Of a stretch of DNA of 64,000 bases, positions 11,261 to 23,198 are shown piece after piece. This stretch comes from Auriscalpium vulgare (Eukaryota; Basidiomycota; Agaricomycetes; Russulales; Auriscalpiaceae): positions 806,001-870,000 of the forward strand of contig JAHBBC010000013.1 in assembly GCA_019915015.1 (NCBI GenBank), in the 5' to 3' direction. Under the pieces are notes generated by a model. It saw only the letters and a program-made list of their open reading frames with translations. It did no database searches and was not told the DNA's origin. Each line of letters starts with the position of its first letter. The first letter of the stretch is position 1. A program made the position numbers and the translations under genes.

Positions 11261-13698
11261 ATGACATCAAAGAATCAGATAGAGCGCGCGATTCACCAGA
11301 TACAAGACAAAGCGCCAATACCGGAGATAGACTTCACGCAACACCAGCTCGAGAGTGGCTTCATGATCAGCACGCAAGAACGAGTTGTCAAAGAGGTGCG
11401 CCCGCTACTTTTGCTTCCAACCTTGGCCCATTCTGACGTCCGTCATGATAGGTACAAGCCCCTGCGATGACCATACCTACCAGCGACCAGTTCTACTCCA
11501 AGACCGACCCGGATAAACCTGATATCGCCTTCCTCAAGAACCACTTCTATCGCGAGGGGCGCCTCAGCGAGGAACAAGCAATCTTCATTATCGAGAAAGC
11601 TACAGAGGTTTTGCGTGCAGAGTCGAACCTTTTGACGGTCGAAGCGCCTGTTACCGGTGAGCGGTGGTGCTGCCGGTCTTGTGCCAGGGAGCGACTCACG
11701 AGCCTGTGCAGTCTGCGGCGACATACATGGTCAATACGTGAGTTCCTTATATGTATTTCATCTCCCGTATATACTAATCCGACATGCAGTATGACCTGAT
11801 GAAGCTCTTTGAGATCGGCGGGAACCCCGCCACGACGCGCTACCTCTTCCTGGGTGATTACGTGGACCGAGGGTATTTCAGCATCGAGGTGAGCAGCGTG
11901 CCTTTCTATCTTTCTTCGAGATCTTGATGTCGCCCAGTGCGTGCTGTACTTATGGTCGCTCAAAATCTGGTACCCCAACACTATCTTCCTCCTTCGCGGT
12001 AACCACGAGTGTCGGCACTTGACCGATTATTTCACCTTCAAGCTCGAGTGTGAGTCCTTTTGATGCGTTCTGAAATCCCTTGGGCTTACAATCGCCAGGT
12101 AAACGCAAGTACTCAGAGCGAATTTACGAAGCCTGCATGAACTCCTTCTGCGCTCTGCCGCTCGCTGCCGTCATGAACAAACAGTTCTTCTGTATCCATG
12201 GTGGTCTTTCGCCTGAGCTGAACACCCTTGATGATATCCGCAATGTGTGTCGCCCGCTCGTATTGCCCTCCGTCTATGCTGACGTTCGCAAAGCTTGACC
12301 GGTTCCGAGAACCACCCACATCCGGACTCATGTGCGATATCCTATGGTCGGATCCCGTGGAGGACTTCGGGCAGGAGAAGAACTCGGAGAGCTTTGTACA
12401 CAATCACGTACGAGGCTGCTCGTATTTCTTTACTTACCAAGCAGCATGTCAATTCCTCGAGCGCAACCGCTTGCTCTCTATCATCCGTGCACACGAGGCA
12501 CAGGACGCGGGGTACGTCGCCAGCTCATTTTCATTGGGTATATGCGACTGATATCGCCGCCGGCGCCTCAGCTACCGCATGTATCGCAAAACGCGCACGA
12601 CTGGTTTCCCGTCCGTCATGACCCTCTTCTCTGCCCCCAACTATCTCGACGTCTATAACAACAAAGCCGCCATTCTCAAATACGAATCGAACGTGTTGAA
12701 CATTCGCCAGTTTAACTGCACGCCGCACCCGTACTGGCTACCCAACTTTATGGACGCCTTCACGTGGAGTCTGCCCTTCGTGGGAGAGAAGAGTAAGCGT
12801 TGCCTGCGTGTCAGGCCTTGACACTTCTGATGCTGTGGCAACAGTCACCGACATGCTCGTTGCTGTGCTCAACACATGTACTGCGGAGGAGCTTGCAATC
12901 AGCTCAGACGAAGAAGAGGCAGCAGCCGAGACTCCGGCGGCAGTGCTTAGCGAGGAGTCCGCAGAGAGGAGGAAGGTCATCAAAGGCAAGATCCTCGCGA
13001 TCGGTCGCATGGCCAGGGTATTCTCGCTGCTTCGGTGCGTATTGATATCATTGGCGCTCTCATGTCGTTGCTGAACGTAACTCTAGTGAGGAATCCGAGC
13101 GCGTTTCTGAGCTCAAGAGCGTCTCGGGATCCGCGAAGCTGCCATTCGGCACTCTGGCGCTGGGCGCGGAGGGCATCAAGGATGCTATCAATGGATTCGA
13201 CGACGCGTACGTGCAGCAATCCTGACTTCCCACTAGTCGCTCTGACCTCTTCGCAGACGCAAGTCCGACATCGAGAACGAGCGCCTACCACCCGACATCA
13301 TCGACGCCGAATCCGCAGAGGGCAAGGCGTACATGTCGCAGCCACAGACGCCCTCCGAGTACGAAATCGGACAGCCGCCGAACGTGCCTGCCCCCGCCTC
13401 TGAGCTCGAGGCTGCGCTCTCCAGCGGCTCCATCCCGTCGAGCCCGTCCTCCCTCGGGCCAACGACCCCCGCGTCGCCCACGTCACCGTCGCCGTCGCCG
13501 TTCCGCCGCGGACACGGGCGCCAGGCGAGCCTCGGGACGACGATGACGAGCCCGAGCACGCGGCGGCGGAGCATCGAGAGCACGATGTCGCTGCTCAAGG
13601 AGGCGGCCGGCGGCGCGGAGCGCGACGCGGAATTCGAGCACCTGGCAGACCAGGTCGCCGGCAAGACGGGCGCGAAGGAGAACGCGGTGCCGCGCTGA
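11261..13698 (+). CDS. CNA1: calcineurin catalytic subunit A (PP2B)
   Basis: Ca2+/calmodulin-dependent Ser/Thr phosphatase catalytic subunit, which acts with the regulatory B subunit in calcium and stress signalling. About ten short introns are needed; examples are 11396-11451, 11657-11711, 11738-11789 and 11889-11937. The metallophosphatase motifs appear in order: GDIHGQ (split by an intron right after it), [36 protein letters not shown] and [15 protein letters not shown]. Next come the B-subunit-binding helix ([20 protein letters not shown]), a calmodulin-binding stretch ([20 protein letters not shown]) and a C-terminal autoinhibitory region. The tail is Ser/Pro-rich. The first ATG of the frame was taken as start ([15 protein letters not shown]). 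All catalytic blocks are intact. Confidence 0.95.
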
Positions 13699-13968
13699 CC
13701 GTTCAGGATATGGTCCAGTGCCTGCACGTCTTTATGCACGGTAATCGTGCGCTTTATCCAGTTTGTAGCTCGCTTTCGTCTTCATATCATTCATCCGCAC
13801 GCTCGCCTTGATGTCTATCCCGCTGGCGACCGACATCCACCGCTAGTCGATCAAGAAATAATAACTTGTATACTGCCTGGCATGGCCAACACAAGAACAC
13901 TAAGCACAACGGGTCAAGTAGCGTGAGAGTAATATATGATGATTTAGACGCATCAATAGTGCGAGCTA

Positions 13969-16900
13969 TTACTGACCCCTCTTCGGTCGACCTCTCTTCT
14001 TGGCTCTCCCTCGTCCTCCGTCCCCATTACTCTCGTCATCGTCTCTGCTGTAACGCGCTCCTCCACCTGTATCCACGTCCCAATCGTCGACCCGCTCGCG
14101 CAACGAAGGTCCCTGACCGCTCGGCTTGTCTGATGAAAGCCGGTCAAGCAACGACGGAGCCCTGCGAAGCGGTACCCGCTCGGGAAGCGCATGTACTGGC
14201 TCCGGACGTTTCTCGATGCGCTCCAAGATGGCATGGCCCTCCTTTGCCGGCGGCGGCGGCATTTCCCGCGAGTACGCTTCCGCTGGGGGCCGGCGAATGC
14301 GAACAGGCTTGGATGTCCGCGCAGTCGGGGCAGGCTCGTGGACAGTCGCCGGCGGCGGGCTGACATTCCTGGACTCGACATGGCTCGTCACGTGGTCTGC
14401 CGGTCGAGGCGGGAGGCGGGCAGAATCCGGCGTCGGAGGACGGTCCCAAGAAGCAGGACGTCGAGGCTCTGGAAGAGGCTGAGTGCGAGCGTATGGGCTT
14501 GTTTCTTTGCGCCGGGGTGGCTCTCGGTCGCGCTGGATGGGAGGCGAGTGGCGGTTCCTCTCGGCGTGTGCGTCCTCGACGGATGGGCGATCGTACGAAT
14601 AGTCAGATCGACGTCCTGGGCTGTCGTTTCGGCGGGGAGGGGCTCGCCGATCCAAGCGGTCGTCGTCATGGGCTACCCGCAGGCGAGACACGTCCTCCAC
14701 CAGACCTGTGCTGCGTTCCGCACGGACTGAGCTTAACCGACGATCGGTATAACGCTCAGTATCATCCAGAGCATAGGCACGCGATGGCGGCGGAGGCGGC
14801 GTGGTGTGTCGTGGCGGAGGCGGCGTCAAAGGCCGCGCAGGCCACCGCCGGTTATCCTGCACGCTGTCTTCAGAGGGTCGTTGGATAGGAGGGCCGAAGC
14901 GAGACTGCAGCATGTGAATGAGTGCAAATCGAGCGTGTAAAAAATGGGCAACTCACGACTCTTTCAGAAGTCGTGAAACTCTCCCGACGAGGAGCAGTCG
15001 GAGCCTGAGGCGCGAAGCTGTCAGAGTGGGGAGGCTATGAACGGTGAAGATAAGTATATTTACGTTATAGTCGTGCGTATGACTTACTTGTGCAGGACGC
15101 TCTCGCCGAGGGGGCGCCCGCGCGTTGTCGGGCGAAGCCCGAGAAGGGACCTGACAAGTCTGAGACGTTTGCAATGCAACAGTGGCAAAAACACATACCC
15201 GTTGGGAAGGCACTGGGGCCGAGCGAGACGGTTCATCATCGACGTAATCACGGCCACGCCTTCCAGATACGGCGTCTCCGCCCCCGTTGAAAGGCTCGCG
15301 TCTGTTCAATCGTTCGACAGGCGAGTGCTGAGAAACAGCCCCAGGCGACGGCCCTTTTCTAGCCCCGATGGGTACGCTGTTCGGCCCGGACGCCTTCAAA
15401 GGCAACGGCGGGGCAGGTGGCGCATCTGCAAATCGACTCCGGCTTGAATGCGACGCAGGTGGTGCCCGAAGGTCCTGGGTAGTAGTAAGTAGGTCAGGAG
15501 ACGACGTCCGCTGGACGGAGGCAAACATACCGCATGAGTGGACTCGTCCGCTTTCTCGGGGAACGGCCTGTGCAATGACTCATCGTAACGGGACCGCCTA
15601 ACGTCCCCGCCCTGATGAGAAGCTGGCGCTGTCGGTGCCGACCCAAAGTCAGCACGCCCAATGCTCTCCCGCGCGTCTCTCGGGCGCGACGGAGGAGACC
15701 TGTCCCGAACTCGACGCGCCGCAGGCTCAAACGCCGGCGGGGTGGGCTGCGCAGGGTGCTGGGGCAGCGATGTTGACCCCGTCCTGCTTCCCATCGCACG
15801 GGGAGCTCGAGGGACAGGGTCGCGACCTGTACTCGGGCCGCGCGGGATGCGTTCATAATCAGGGGACCGTCGAGGAGAGCCTTCAACTCGTTGCCGACCG
15901 TACTCCGATGGAGCATAAGGCTGCTCGTCGTACGGAGGACGCTGAGACTGAATTGGCTCATTGACAGGGCGAGATTGCATCGGCTCGTTGGTAGGGCGTG
16001 CTGGCAACTCGTATTTTGTTCGTGGAGGCTCGTGCGGACGAGAGCTGTCTTGGTACGAGGCGGTTCTAGGCGGGTACGGCAGATCAATGTCCATGGTATC
16101 GCGCTCCCTACCGACACGTTCGTCTGCGAAGCCTCGCCCCGGGTCTTGGCGACTGGATCTGCTGGCATGCCCGACATCTGATTGCCGACGCTCAGCGGCA
16201 TACTCGTGAGTAACGTCTCGATGCGTGTGCCGTGGACCAGACGGTGCACTTGACACAATCTGTCAATATATGCGGAAGCGGCGGAATCGGCGACGTGCGT
16301 ACCTTGGTGGTACCCGCTGTGCAGGTCGAGTGGGCACAGAAGGCGGCGCTACGACAGTGGTTGGTAGGGGTGCTGGTGGGGCAGTGGTGGCCATCTCCCG
16401 ATACCGATCGCTTTGTGGAGGTAGAGGTGCTCTTTTGCGCGCTTCTGCACCATTACAATGGTCAGTACAAGGTAAATGACGGGAAGATGAACCGACACGT
16501 ACGGTTCGAGTCCAGTTGACGAGCCACAGATCTAGGTGACGTCGATGGGTCGCGGCTTTGATACGTGTCTTCCGCCAGCGCACGTCGAGCAGGAGCTGAG
16601 TCACCGCTGCGGCTGTCCGTGCGTTGACGCTTCGCGTCCGGATCCGCGTCAAAAGACATGGACAAGGGTTCTCTCGCCCTCCGTCGAGGAACGGAATCCG
16701 ACGCAACGTATTCATCACCGATGCGAGACGCACGCTCTGGTCGCGAAGTTGGCGGGAGGAGAGGGGGCTCCGACTGGGGAGAAGGATAGCCTCGATCCAT
16801 GTGACGGGTATGTGTTGGTGATCGGTCCAAATGGCGTGGCGACGGCGGCGACCTGCGTCCTAGAAGAGAATAAAGGGAAAGAGGAAAAGAGATGTTGAGA

Positions 16901-18343
16901 ATGGCGTATGGAGGATAAGGCAGAAGCAACGAGGATGGAGAACAAAAAAGCGGTCCGTGATGCGCGCCTTGGAGCCGGTCGAAGGGAGGATCCGAAGAAA
17001 TATGGAGGCAAGCCGCTGCCCCAAGGCTTCTCGAGACAATCGAAGGTTACGAGTCCTCCACCCCGAGAGGGAAAAATGGCAGGGGATGCGAGAGGTGGGG
17101 GATGGCAGGATGCAGACAACGTACTTAGGGTCGATGATCGTCCAGTGCTTCGGTCGTAAGGCGGCGGCTCCTGAATGGAGGCAGGGAGCGCCTGATACGG
17201 CGGGCTCTGAGGACGTTGCGTACGCTCAGGGCCACCAACGGAGCGCCTGATTGAGTCGCGGTAGCCCGAATCTTGAACATACACGTCGACGCCATCGTAG
17301 CCGGGAGGAGCGATTCGCGAGTCGCCTTTCTGCGACACTCGACGAGTTCGATTGTCTGGAGGAGGCGGTGAGGGAACTCTGTCCCTGTCTCGCACGTGCA
17401 ATGGATTGCCAGCTCGACGATGGGTATCGTCTTGGACCGTGTAGGAACGGTCGTAGGCGTCCTTCTCTTGACGGTTATAGAAGCCATGTGAGGGCTTCGG
17501 AGTCGACCTGTCGTCACGCTCGCCATTCGTCGCCCTGTTAGCAGACGGAACCGAAGCATCACCAGGACGATAGTGCCGATCGCCATAGGTCATTAAACCA
17601 GTTGGCTCTGCTGCGGAGTCGTTGAGAGCTGGAGATGGCTGTGAGGCGTCGTCGCGATATCCCTGTGGAATTGAGTCTCGTTGTTCCGATCTACTCCCTG
17701 CCCTCGCGTCAGGCGAGCCCACCTCCGGACGGCTCCAAGTCGATTCATGCGTGCGGACGTTGTAAAAGTATGACTCGCGCGTTCCGTTTCGCGCGGTACG
17801 GAGTTCCCAGTCCGGTGGCAGAGCATCTTCAGCAGACTTTGCCAGGCCGTTACTGCGTCGTTCCTTGTCTCGCCGGGCCATGGACATTGGACTTGCTGCG
17901 GTCGTCGAGGGAAGGGGTAGGAATGTTGACGAGACGACAGGCTTCGGGGGCAGGGCATGTTTTAAAGGCTGTGGAGGATTTCGATTGGGCTGGGAGGAAT
18001 TCTGGGAGGGGGAGCTTTTCGAATGGGACAAGGCCGCTTTCCTAGGGCTGTCGGGAGGGGCAGAATCCTGGTCGCGCCGACCCCCGTCGCCTCGAGAACT
18101 CGACAGACCTTTGTAAACACCTGGAGCATCACCACTGGCATCCCCTCGATATGCAGGAGGCATATAGTCCTGCATGTCATCATCGTCACCACCCAAGGAG
18201 ACAGCATCCTCGACGTCTTCCACCTCGCCGCTCCTTTTGGGGTCAACATCGAAGGACGCGTTATGGGTGCGATCATAGCCAGAGGAGTTTATGATCTCGT
18301 CATCTTCGTTGCCCCAGTCGAGGACCTCGTGGTCATCGTCCAT
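13969..18343 (-). CDS. WW-domain protein with long R/S/P-rich disordered tail
   Basis: Large minus-strand gene of about 1,200 residues with several short introns. The start MDDDHEVLDWGNEDDEI (ATG at 18341-18343) opens an acidic segment. One WW domain lies at about residues 175-206: LPPDWELRTARNGTRESYFY followed by NVRTHESTWSRP, with both signature Trp residues and the Pro. Such domains bind Pro-rich peptides. Everything downstream is Arg/Ser/Pro/Asp-rich and probably disordered, ending in a basic AT-hook-like RGRAKKRGRPKRGQ before TAA at 13969. That composition is common in RNA-processing or transcription-elongation factors, but I do not recognise a named orthologue. Exon edges in the low-complexity part (14900-17150) are approximate. 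Confidence 0.75.
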
Positions 18344-18655
18344 GGCGTTGGGGTGGTCAGGAAAGAAAGGGACAAAGACGAGGGACGAGGCGACAGCGTA
18401 GAGAAGGAAGCGCTCAACGCGACGCCGCGCGAAACTCGGCGGACATTGGACTTTCACTCTCCGTCGAGCGCGCGCCACCGTCACCTGCTCGCCGCGCTGA
18501 ACGGCAAGCTCACAATTTCGACGTCGACACTGACATTACAGACCAGGACCTTCATGTGCTTGCACGCTCGGCCATAGAACCTGGTCATAACCGCATCCCT
18601 TTCTACCGTCAACGTGTCCATCCCACGCTTCCGTCGACTCAGGGCTTATGACAGT
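18344..18655. promoter_or_regulatory. bidirectional promoter, WW gene and UNC-50 gene
   Basis: The two ATGs are 312 bp apart and point away from each other, so the interval must contain both promoters and leaders. No TATA box was seen, which fits housekeeping expression. Co-regulation is inference. Confidence 0.5.
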
Positions 18656-19839
18656 ATGGCCCTCCTCCCTACCACGACTTTGAACGGAGCGCCGCAGGGC
18701 GGCCCATCACGGTCCTCACAGTCCGTGGGAAACCGTGTGCCTGTGCTGTTTCGACGACTATTGAAGTTCCAGCAGATGGTGCGTGGCCGACGTTCGCGTA
18801 TATTACTCTAATTGATCTTGACCTGGCGCATCGCAGGACTTTGAGCTGGCAGCTTGGCAGTTGACGTATCTCTGTCTCGCACCGAAGAGAGTGTACGTTT
18901 CTGTGGTCGTTTAATTTGTGTCTACGTCTGAGAGCCGCGTCAGGTACCGAAATGTGTACTTTCACAAGCGTACGCTCTTGCGCCGAACTGTTATCGCGTT
19001 TCCATTCGAACTTACTCCGCAAACTAGAAACCAAGAACACATGGGCCAGAGATGATCCGGCCATCCTCATCCTGATAGCAGGCTGCCTTGTAGGTGAGTG
19101 AATGATTGCTTTTAAAACCGTCAGGCATCTCTGTTTTTGCCCTCGCATAATCCCTTGTCCTAATTGCATTTCTTGTGCAGTCTCTTCAATCGTATGGTCT
19201 GTTGTATGGTCGTACACAGCAGTCTCTGCTCTACGACTCGCATTCCTCATGATATTTCGAGACTTCTTGCTCGTGGGCATAGCCATGGCGACACTGCTTT
19301 GGTTCGTCTGTGTCCATTCATTCAGCCGCGTTCTTATTGACACAGCTGCGCCCAGGTTTTTTGCCAACCGCGTACTCCTATCACCGCCTACCCATTCGAC
19401 GCCCGCCGATACGTCCGTCGAATGGGCGTACGCGTTCGACGTACACACGAACGCATTCTTCCCCCTGTACCTCACGCTGTACCTCGCGCAGCTGTTCCTA
19501 GTCCCTGTCATTGTAAAGAACAACTGGCTCTGCTTGTTGGTTGGCAACACGCTTTACCTCGCAGCGTGAGTGCCCATCTTCGGAGTTCTGTCCTCGTCTT
19601 ACTGTGGCGCTATGCAGGTTCGCTCAGTACATCTATGGCGTTTACCTTGGTCTGAACGGTATGATCTCTCTACCCCTGTATGTCTCATGAAATCTCCTCA
19701 TACTTTCACGACAGCTCTGCCATTTCTTATTCGGACAGAATTGCTGCTCGCGCCATTACTACCTCTCTTCGTCGGGTACATCGTTTCTTTATTAGGCTTC
19801 AATGTTGGACGACGCGTGCTCACCGCGTATTTCGGATAA
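18656..19839 (+). CDS. GMH1: UNC-50/Gmh1 family Golgi membrane protein
   Basis: Multi-pass Golgi membrane protein. The family (yeast Gmh1, animal UNC-50) is linked to Arf-GEF function and receptor trafficking. After splicing, the diagnostic block reads RRLLKFQQMDFELAAWQLTY, then LCLAPKRVYRNVYFHKQ and TKNTWARDDPAILILIAGCL, typical of the UNC-50 N-terminal half. The second half contains VEWAYAFDVHTNAFFPLYLT and hydrophobic helices, ending NVGRRVLTAYFG with TAA at 19837-19839. About six introns join in phase, e.g. FQQM/DFEL (18779-18836) and GCLV/VSS. ATG 18656 is the first in-frame ATG. No broken motif was seen. Confidence 0.92.
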
Positions 19840-21002
19840 TGAACCCGATGCCTTCAATCTTCTCCAATCTCATCGGAGCGCCGCACCGCCGCAGTGCATG
19901 AATTGTAAGGCAGTTGCCTCTCAACGAGATGAAGCAATAGCGTGCAAGTCTGTTGTGCCCTCGCGTGTCTATGTATACCTTGCGCGGCACTGCTCTGGAT
20001 CTGTTAGTCCAAGTGGTAATGCACTGCGTTACCCTCTGCCTCTCCAGCCTGCTGTACTCATCCAAGGACCCCTTGCGCGCTTGTCAGACGTGAGCGCCAT
20101 GAAGTTCCTCTTATTCGAGGTCAAGTGTTATGCCATTTACGACCGTGAGGTGCGCGCGTCGGAGTTGACGTGGCGGTATATGGGGGAGTATGGGGGAGTA
20201 TGACTTCAAGCAAAGCAACCGGCCGTTGTAGGCAGCGGAGTTCGGAGAGACGGTGAGCGGGAGCCGAGGAGCCTTAAATTGAGCTGCGCTGAGGTCCTGA
20301 CGGACGCACCGGTTAGCACGGTGCACGTGATCTAGTCAACAGCAGCCTGAGGATCGGAAATGAGTAGTGTCTTTCATTCCTGTGCCTCGTCGTTCGCATC
20401 CCGGTGCTGTATGCAGAGATTTTTCATGTTCACACCCTCAATTGACAATAACATTTTGTTGCCCTGACTTTCGTCGGTCTTTCTTGTGCTCAAGCTGCAA
20501 TGTATCGTCTTTATGACATGCGCTTGTATGCTATGAAATGATAGGTACCTGAATACATGCCATATACCCGAATATAGGCCATACGAGCCTCGTCGTAAAC
20601 GCGGGCTCTTGTCAGAGATGCGGGATCTCGTCAGCTTCGCGGGTTCTGACAAGGAAGTGTGAATTGGTATATGGTGAATATATGGCCCGGCCGCTGCTGA
20701 CAACCGCGCGGTCCGCAGGCGCAGCATATGACCCATATATGCTGATTATATGGGGCCATATTAGCATATTCGCGCCCTGCACATTTGCTGAGGTGACTCC
20801 GACGAGTCCGCCGCTGCCAGTGGCAGTCTCCCACGGTCGGCCACTGAACTACGAAACCGTCCATAAATATTCTATACGATATAACCAAGACGAGGCAAGG
20901 ACATGAAGAGTTACTTGAGATCTAAATGAAGGTCATGTATGTTCAAGCTCTCCGTCTATGCGCATGCCCCGCGATGCCTAAAATGTTTCTCCGACGTCCG
21001 AT
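19840..21002. other. intergenic region with short repeats
   Basis: No convincing gene. The stretch 20560-20790 is AT-rich with repeated ATATGG/CCATAT words and an imperfect inverted repeat (AGCATAT...ATATGCT near 20727-20748). A tandem 11-bp unit (TGGGGGAGTA-type) occurs at about 20178-20200. This interval separates housekeeping genes from the terpene synthase cluster. Confidence 0.4.
20601..20654. repeat. three imperfect 19-bp tandem units
   Basis: Units begin at 20601 (GCGGGCTCTTGTCAGAGAT), 20620 (GCGGGATCTCGTCAGCTTC) and 20639 (GCGGGTTCTGACAAG...). Each starts GCGGG and carries a GTCAG/GACAA core. Function unknown. Confidence 0.5.
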
Positions 21003-22275
21003 TCAAACCATTAACTCCTGCAGCGGGTCACCCTCTACTGGGCAGCCCAATCCCGCCTTTTTCGGTCTCATAGTGACCATCCTATGCTTCTGAGTATCCA
21101 AGCCGTCTGTCCCGAAGTACCGCTGGCTTTCGAAGTTCCACGAGTCGTTCGAGCGCACCCACCCGACAAGGCCAAGGAGGTACTCGTCCACGTCGTCGCG
21201 GATGTCCTCGTTCCACACGGGCAGACTATTCCACGTTTCTATTATTGCCTCGTTCAGCTCCGTGTGGCGCCTTTCCAGCCAATCTAGTGCGCCATTGAGG
21301 TCGACCTTGAGCTCTGCCATCACGATCGTGAGGATGTTGTGCAGCTCCTCGCCGTTTGCTTGTTCTTTGTTGTACGAGCACAGGTCCTGCAGCCACATTG
21401 TCGTCAGCTCTGGAAAGTCGCGGATACGCAGAATGGGAAGACGTACGTTATCTAGCAGGATGACATCGGTGACCAGTTGCGTCAGCTTCACTACCGTCGG
21501 GTGGGCAATCACGTCGTCCGGGATATCCATCGCGAGCTCGATGGGAACGTATGAGGGCTCGGCGCCGATGGTAAATCGACGAATCTTGAAGTACTCGTCT
21601 ATGCTCCGGACGTGTGTCTCGTCTCGGTCTCGTGCTTCCGCAACCACGGAGTCTGTATACCTCGTGAAGGCGTCTATGAACCGCTTCTGCGCCGTAGGGG
21701 TAGCTGTCTTGACAGCAAGCTCCCAAAATCTGGGTTAAGAAACATTAGTCGAGCAATGAGTTGTGAGTGGCGACGCACTGTCTAGCTACCTCGCCCAAGA
21801 GGATCTCGCCTGCAGGACGGGGCGTGTGTGGGTTCCGCAGGGCGTCCATGACCATGTCCGCGTAGACGCGGACGTCGTTCCCGTGGGACAGGTCGGTGTA
21901 CTCGTCAAAGACGAAAAACAGCATCATGAGGTCGCAGCCAGTTCGAAGCCGGGCTGCATGCCAGGCCTTGAGTTACTCGGAGCGGATCGTCAATGGGCAA
22001 TATGGGCGCACCCTTGTCAAGGAACGGATACGACAGGGATGCGAGCAGCCCTGCAAGAACTCAGTCAAGAAGACATTATAAGCGCTGCTCATGAACTCAC
22101 AGAAATCGCATTTGTCGAAGGCATCTTGAGACTTGGGACCGAATGCTCGGAAGCTGTGAAACCATGCTCGACTCTCAGCCTTGACCTCCTCGTAATGCGG
22201 GTTGATCATGCGTGGCCACGGCCATCCCGCAAGTGTCTCAGGCAATCGATAAGAGGCTTGCGTTTGCGACTGCAT
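21003..22275 (-). CDS. sesquiterpene synthase (class I terpene cyclase)
   Basis: Predicted to cyclise farnesyl diphosphate. The start [20 protein letters not shown] (ATG 22273-22275) gives the usual mushroom enzyme N-terminus, followed by [16 protein letters not shown] and [11 protein letters not shown] short exon then reads [20 protein letters not shown] and joins [17 protein letters not shown], where DEYTD is the aspartate-rich metal site. Later come [14 protein letters not shown] and the C-terminal [10 protein letters not shown] with the conserved Arg-Tyr pair. In the second metal motif (usually N-D-x-x-S-x-x-x-E) the first position reads Gln: QDLCSYNKE. The stop is TGA at 21003. Otherwise the length and order match the family, and at least three introns are clear. 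The product is unknown. It is the first gene of a likely cluster. Confidence 0.88.
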
Positions 22276-22317
22276 AGTAGGGTGGCGATTGAAGCGCGGG
22301 CAGCTCGCAGGACCACG

Positions 22318-22324
22318 TTTTATG
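22318..22324 (-). promoter_or_regulatory. TATA-like box of the terpene synthase gene
   Basis: The minus strand reads CATAAAACG about 45 bases upstream of the ATG, a position similar to the TATA box of the P450 gene nearby. Evidence is position and composition only. Confidence 0.3.
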
Positions 22325-23165
22325 TCTAGCGAGGGCAATGAGTGCATCAGAAACATTTCCTGTGCTGCGGGGATACGGAATCCGTTCTTGCATCGTAGGA
22401 ACGGGCGGCAGGAGCCGTGGGCGGCCGGATGATGTGCAGTTGCTGATGTCCCGGTGTCACCGCTGGCGCACACGCGCGTCCTGCCCGGCCAACCCATGAG
22501 ACACCGGAGACACGCAAGCGCGTTCCGACCCCGTAACACCCTTGCGAGAATAGCACTACATCCGCAGGGGTTTCACGAATAACCGGTCAGCAACGATATA
22601 ATGTAGTAGCAAATTCCGCAACACTTACCAGACCGTTATGCAGATCCCGCCCATGACACTGTGCCGATACGCTAGGCTGTATGTGAGCAAGAAAAAAAAA
22701 GCTGTAGTCCGTCGCATGAGTATAGCCTCCAGACGCGTCGAGCCGACGGGAATACTAAGCCACAAGTGGGATCATGAAGCCGCAACACATCCCATGGGAT
22801 TTGCAGATCCTGATCATACCTCGGAGATGGAGCGCTAGATACGTAGAATTCTGACTGGTGGTAATTTGTGAGTCGGAGCGCCTCTGGGCCAGTCCAACCT
22901 ACATCTGGTCATCAGACGGCGACCTGCCCACGGTGAGGTCTCAAGATCTCAAGGACAATAGACGTCGCTCACGTATCGGAGGATTCGTCGCGAAGCTGCG
23001 GTTCACGCCCTATCCTCGTGGATGCGCCGGCGCTTGCGCGACGGTGCCGGCCCGAAAACGATGTCCTGTCCGCCAAGCGTCCGACTTGGGCGAGGACCAT
23101 TCTGATTAGCCTTCGCGCAGCAGCAGGTCAGTGGCCAATCGTTAGTCTCCGTAGCTTGACCTTAT

Positions 23166-23198
23166 GGTTCGTACTACCACCGGGTTCGTACTACCACC
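23166..23198. repeat. 16-bp tandem direct repeat
   Basis: GGTTCGTACTACCACC occurs at 23166-23181 and again at 23183-23198, separated by one base. It is perfect and recent-looking, with no known function. Confidence 0.6.

Noticed and set aside
18669..19550. 293-codon minus-strand open frame
   Set aside because: The opposite strand encodes the intact UNC-50 protein over the same interval; the long frame is a shadow.
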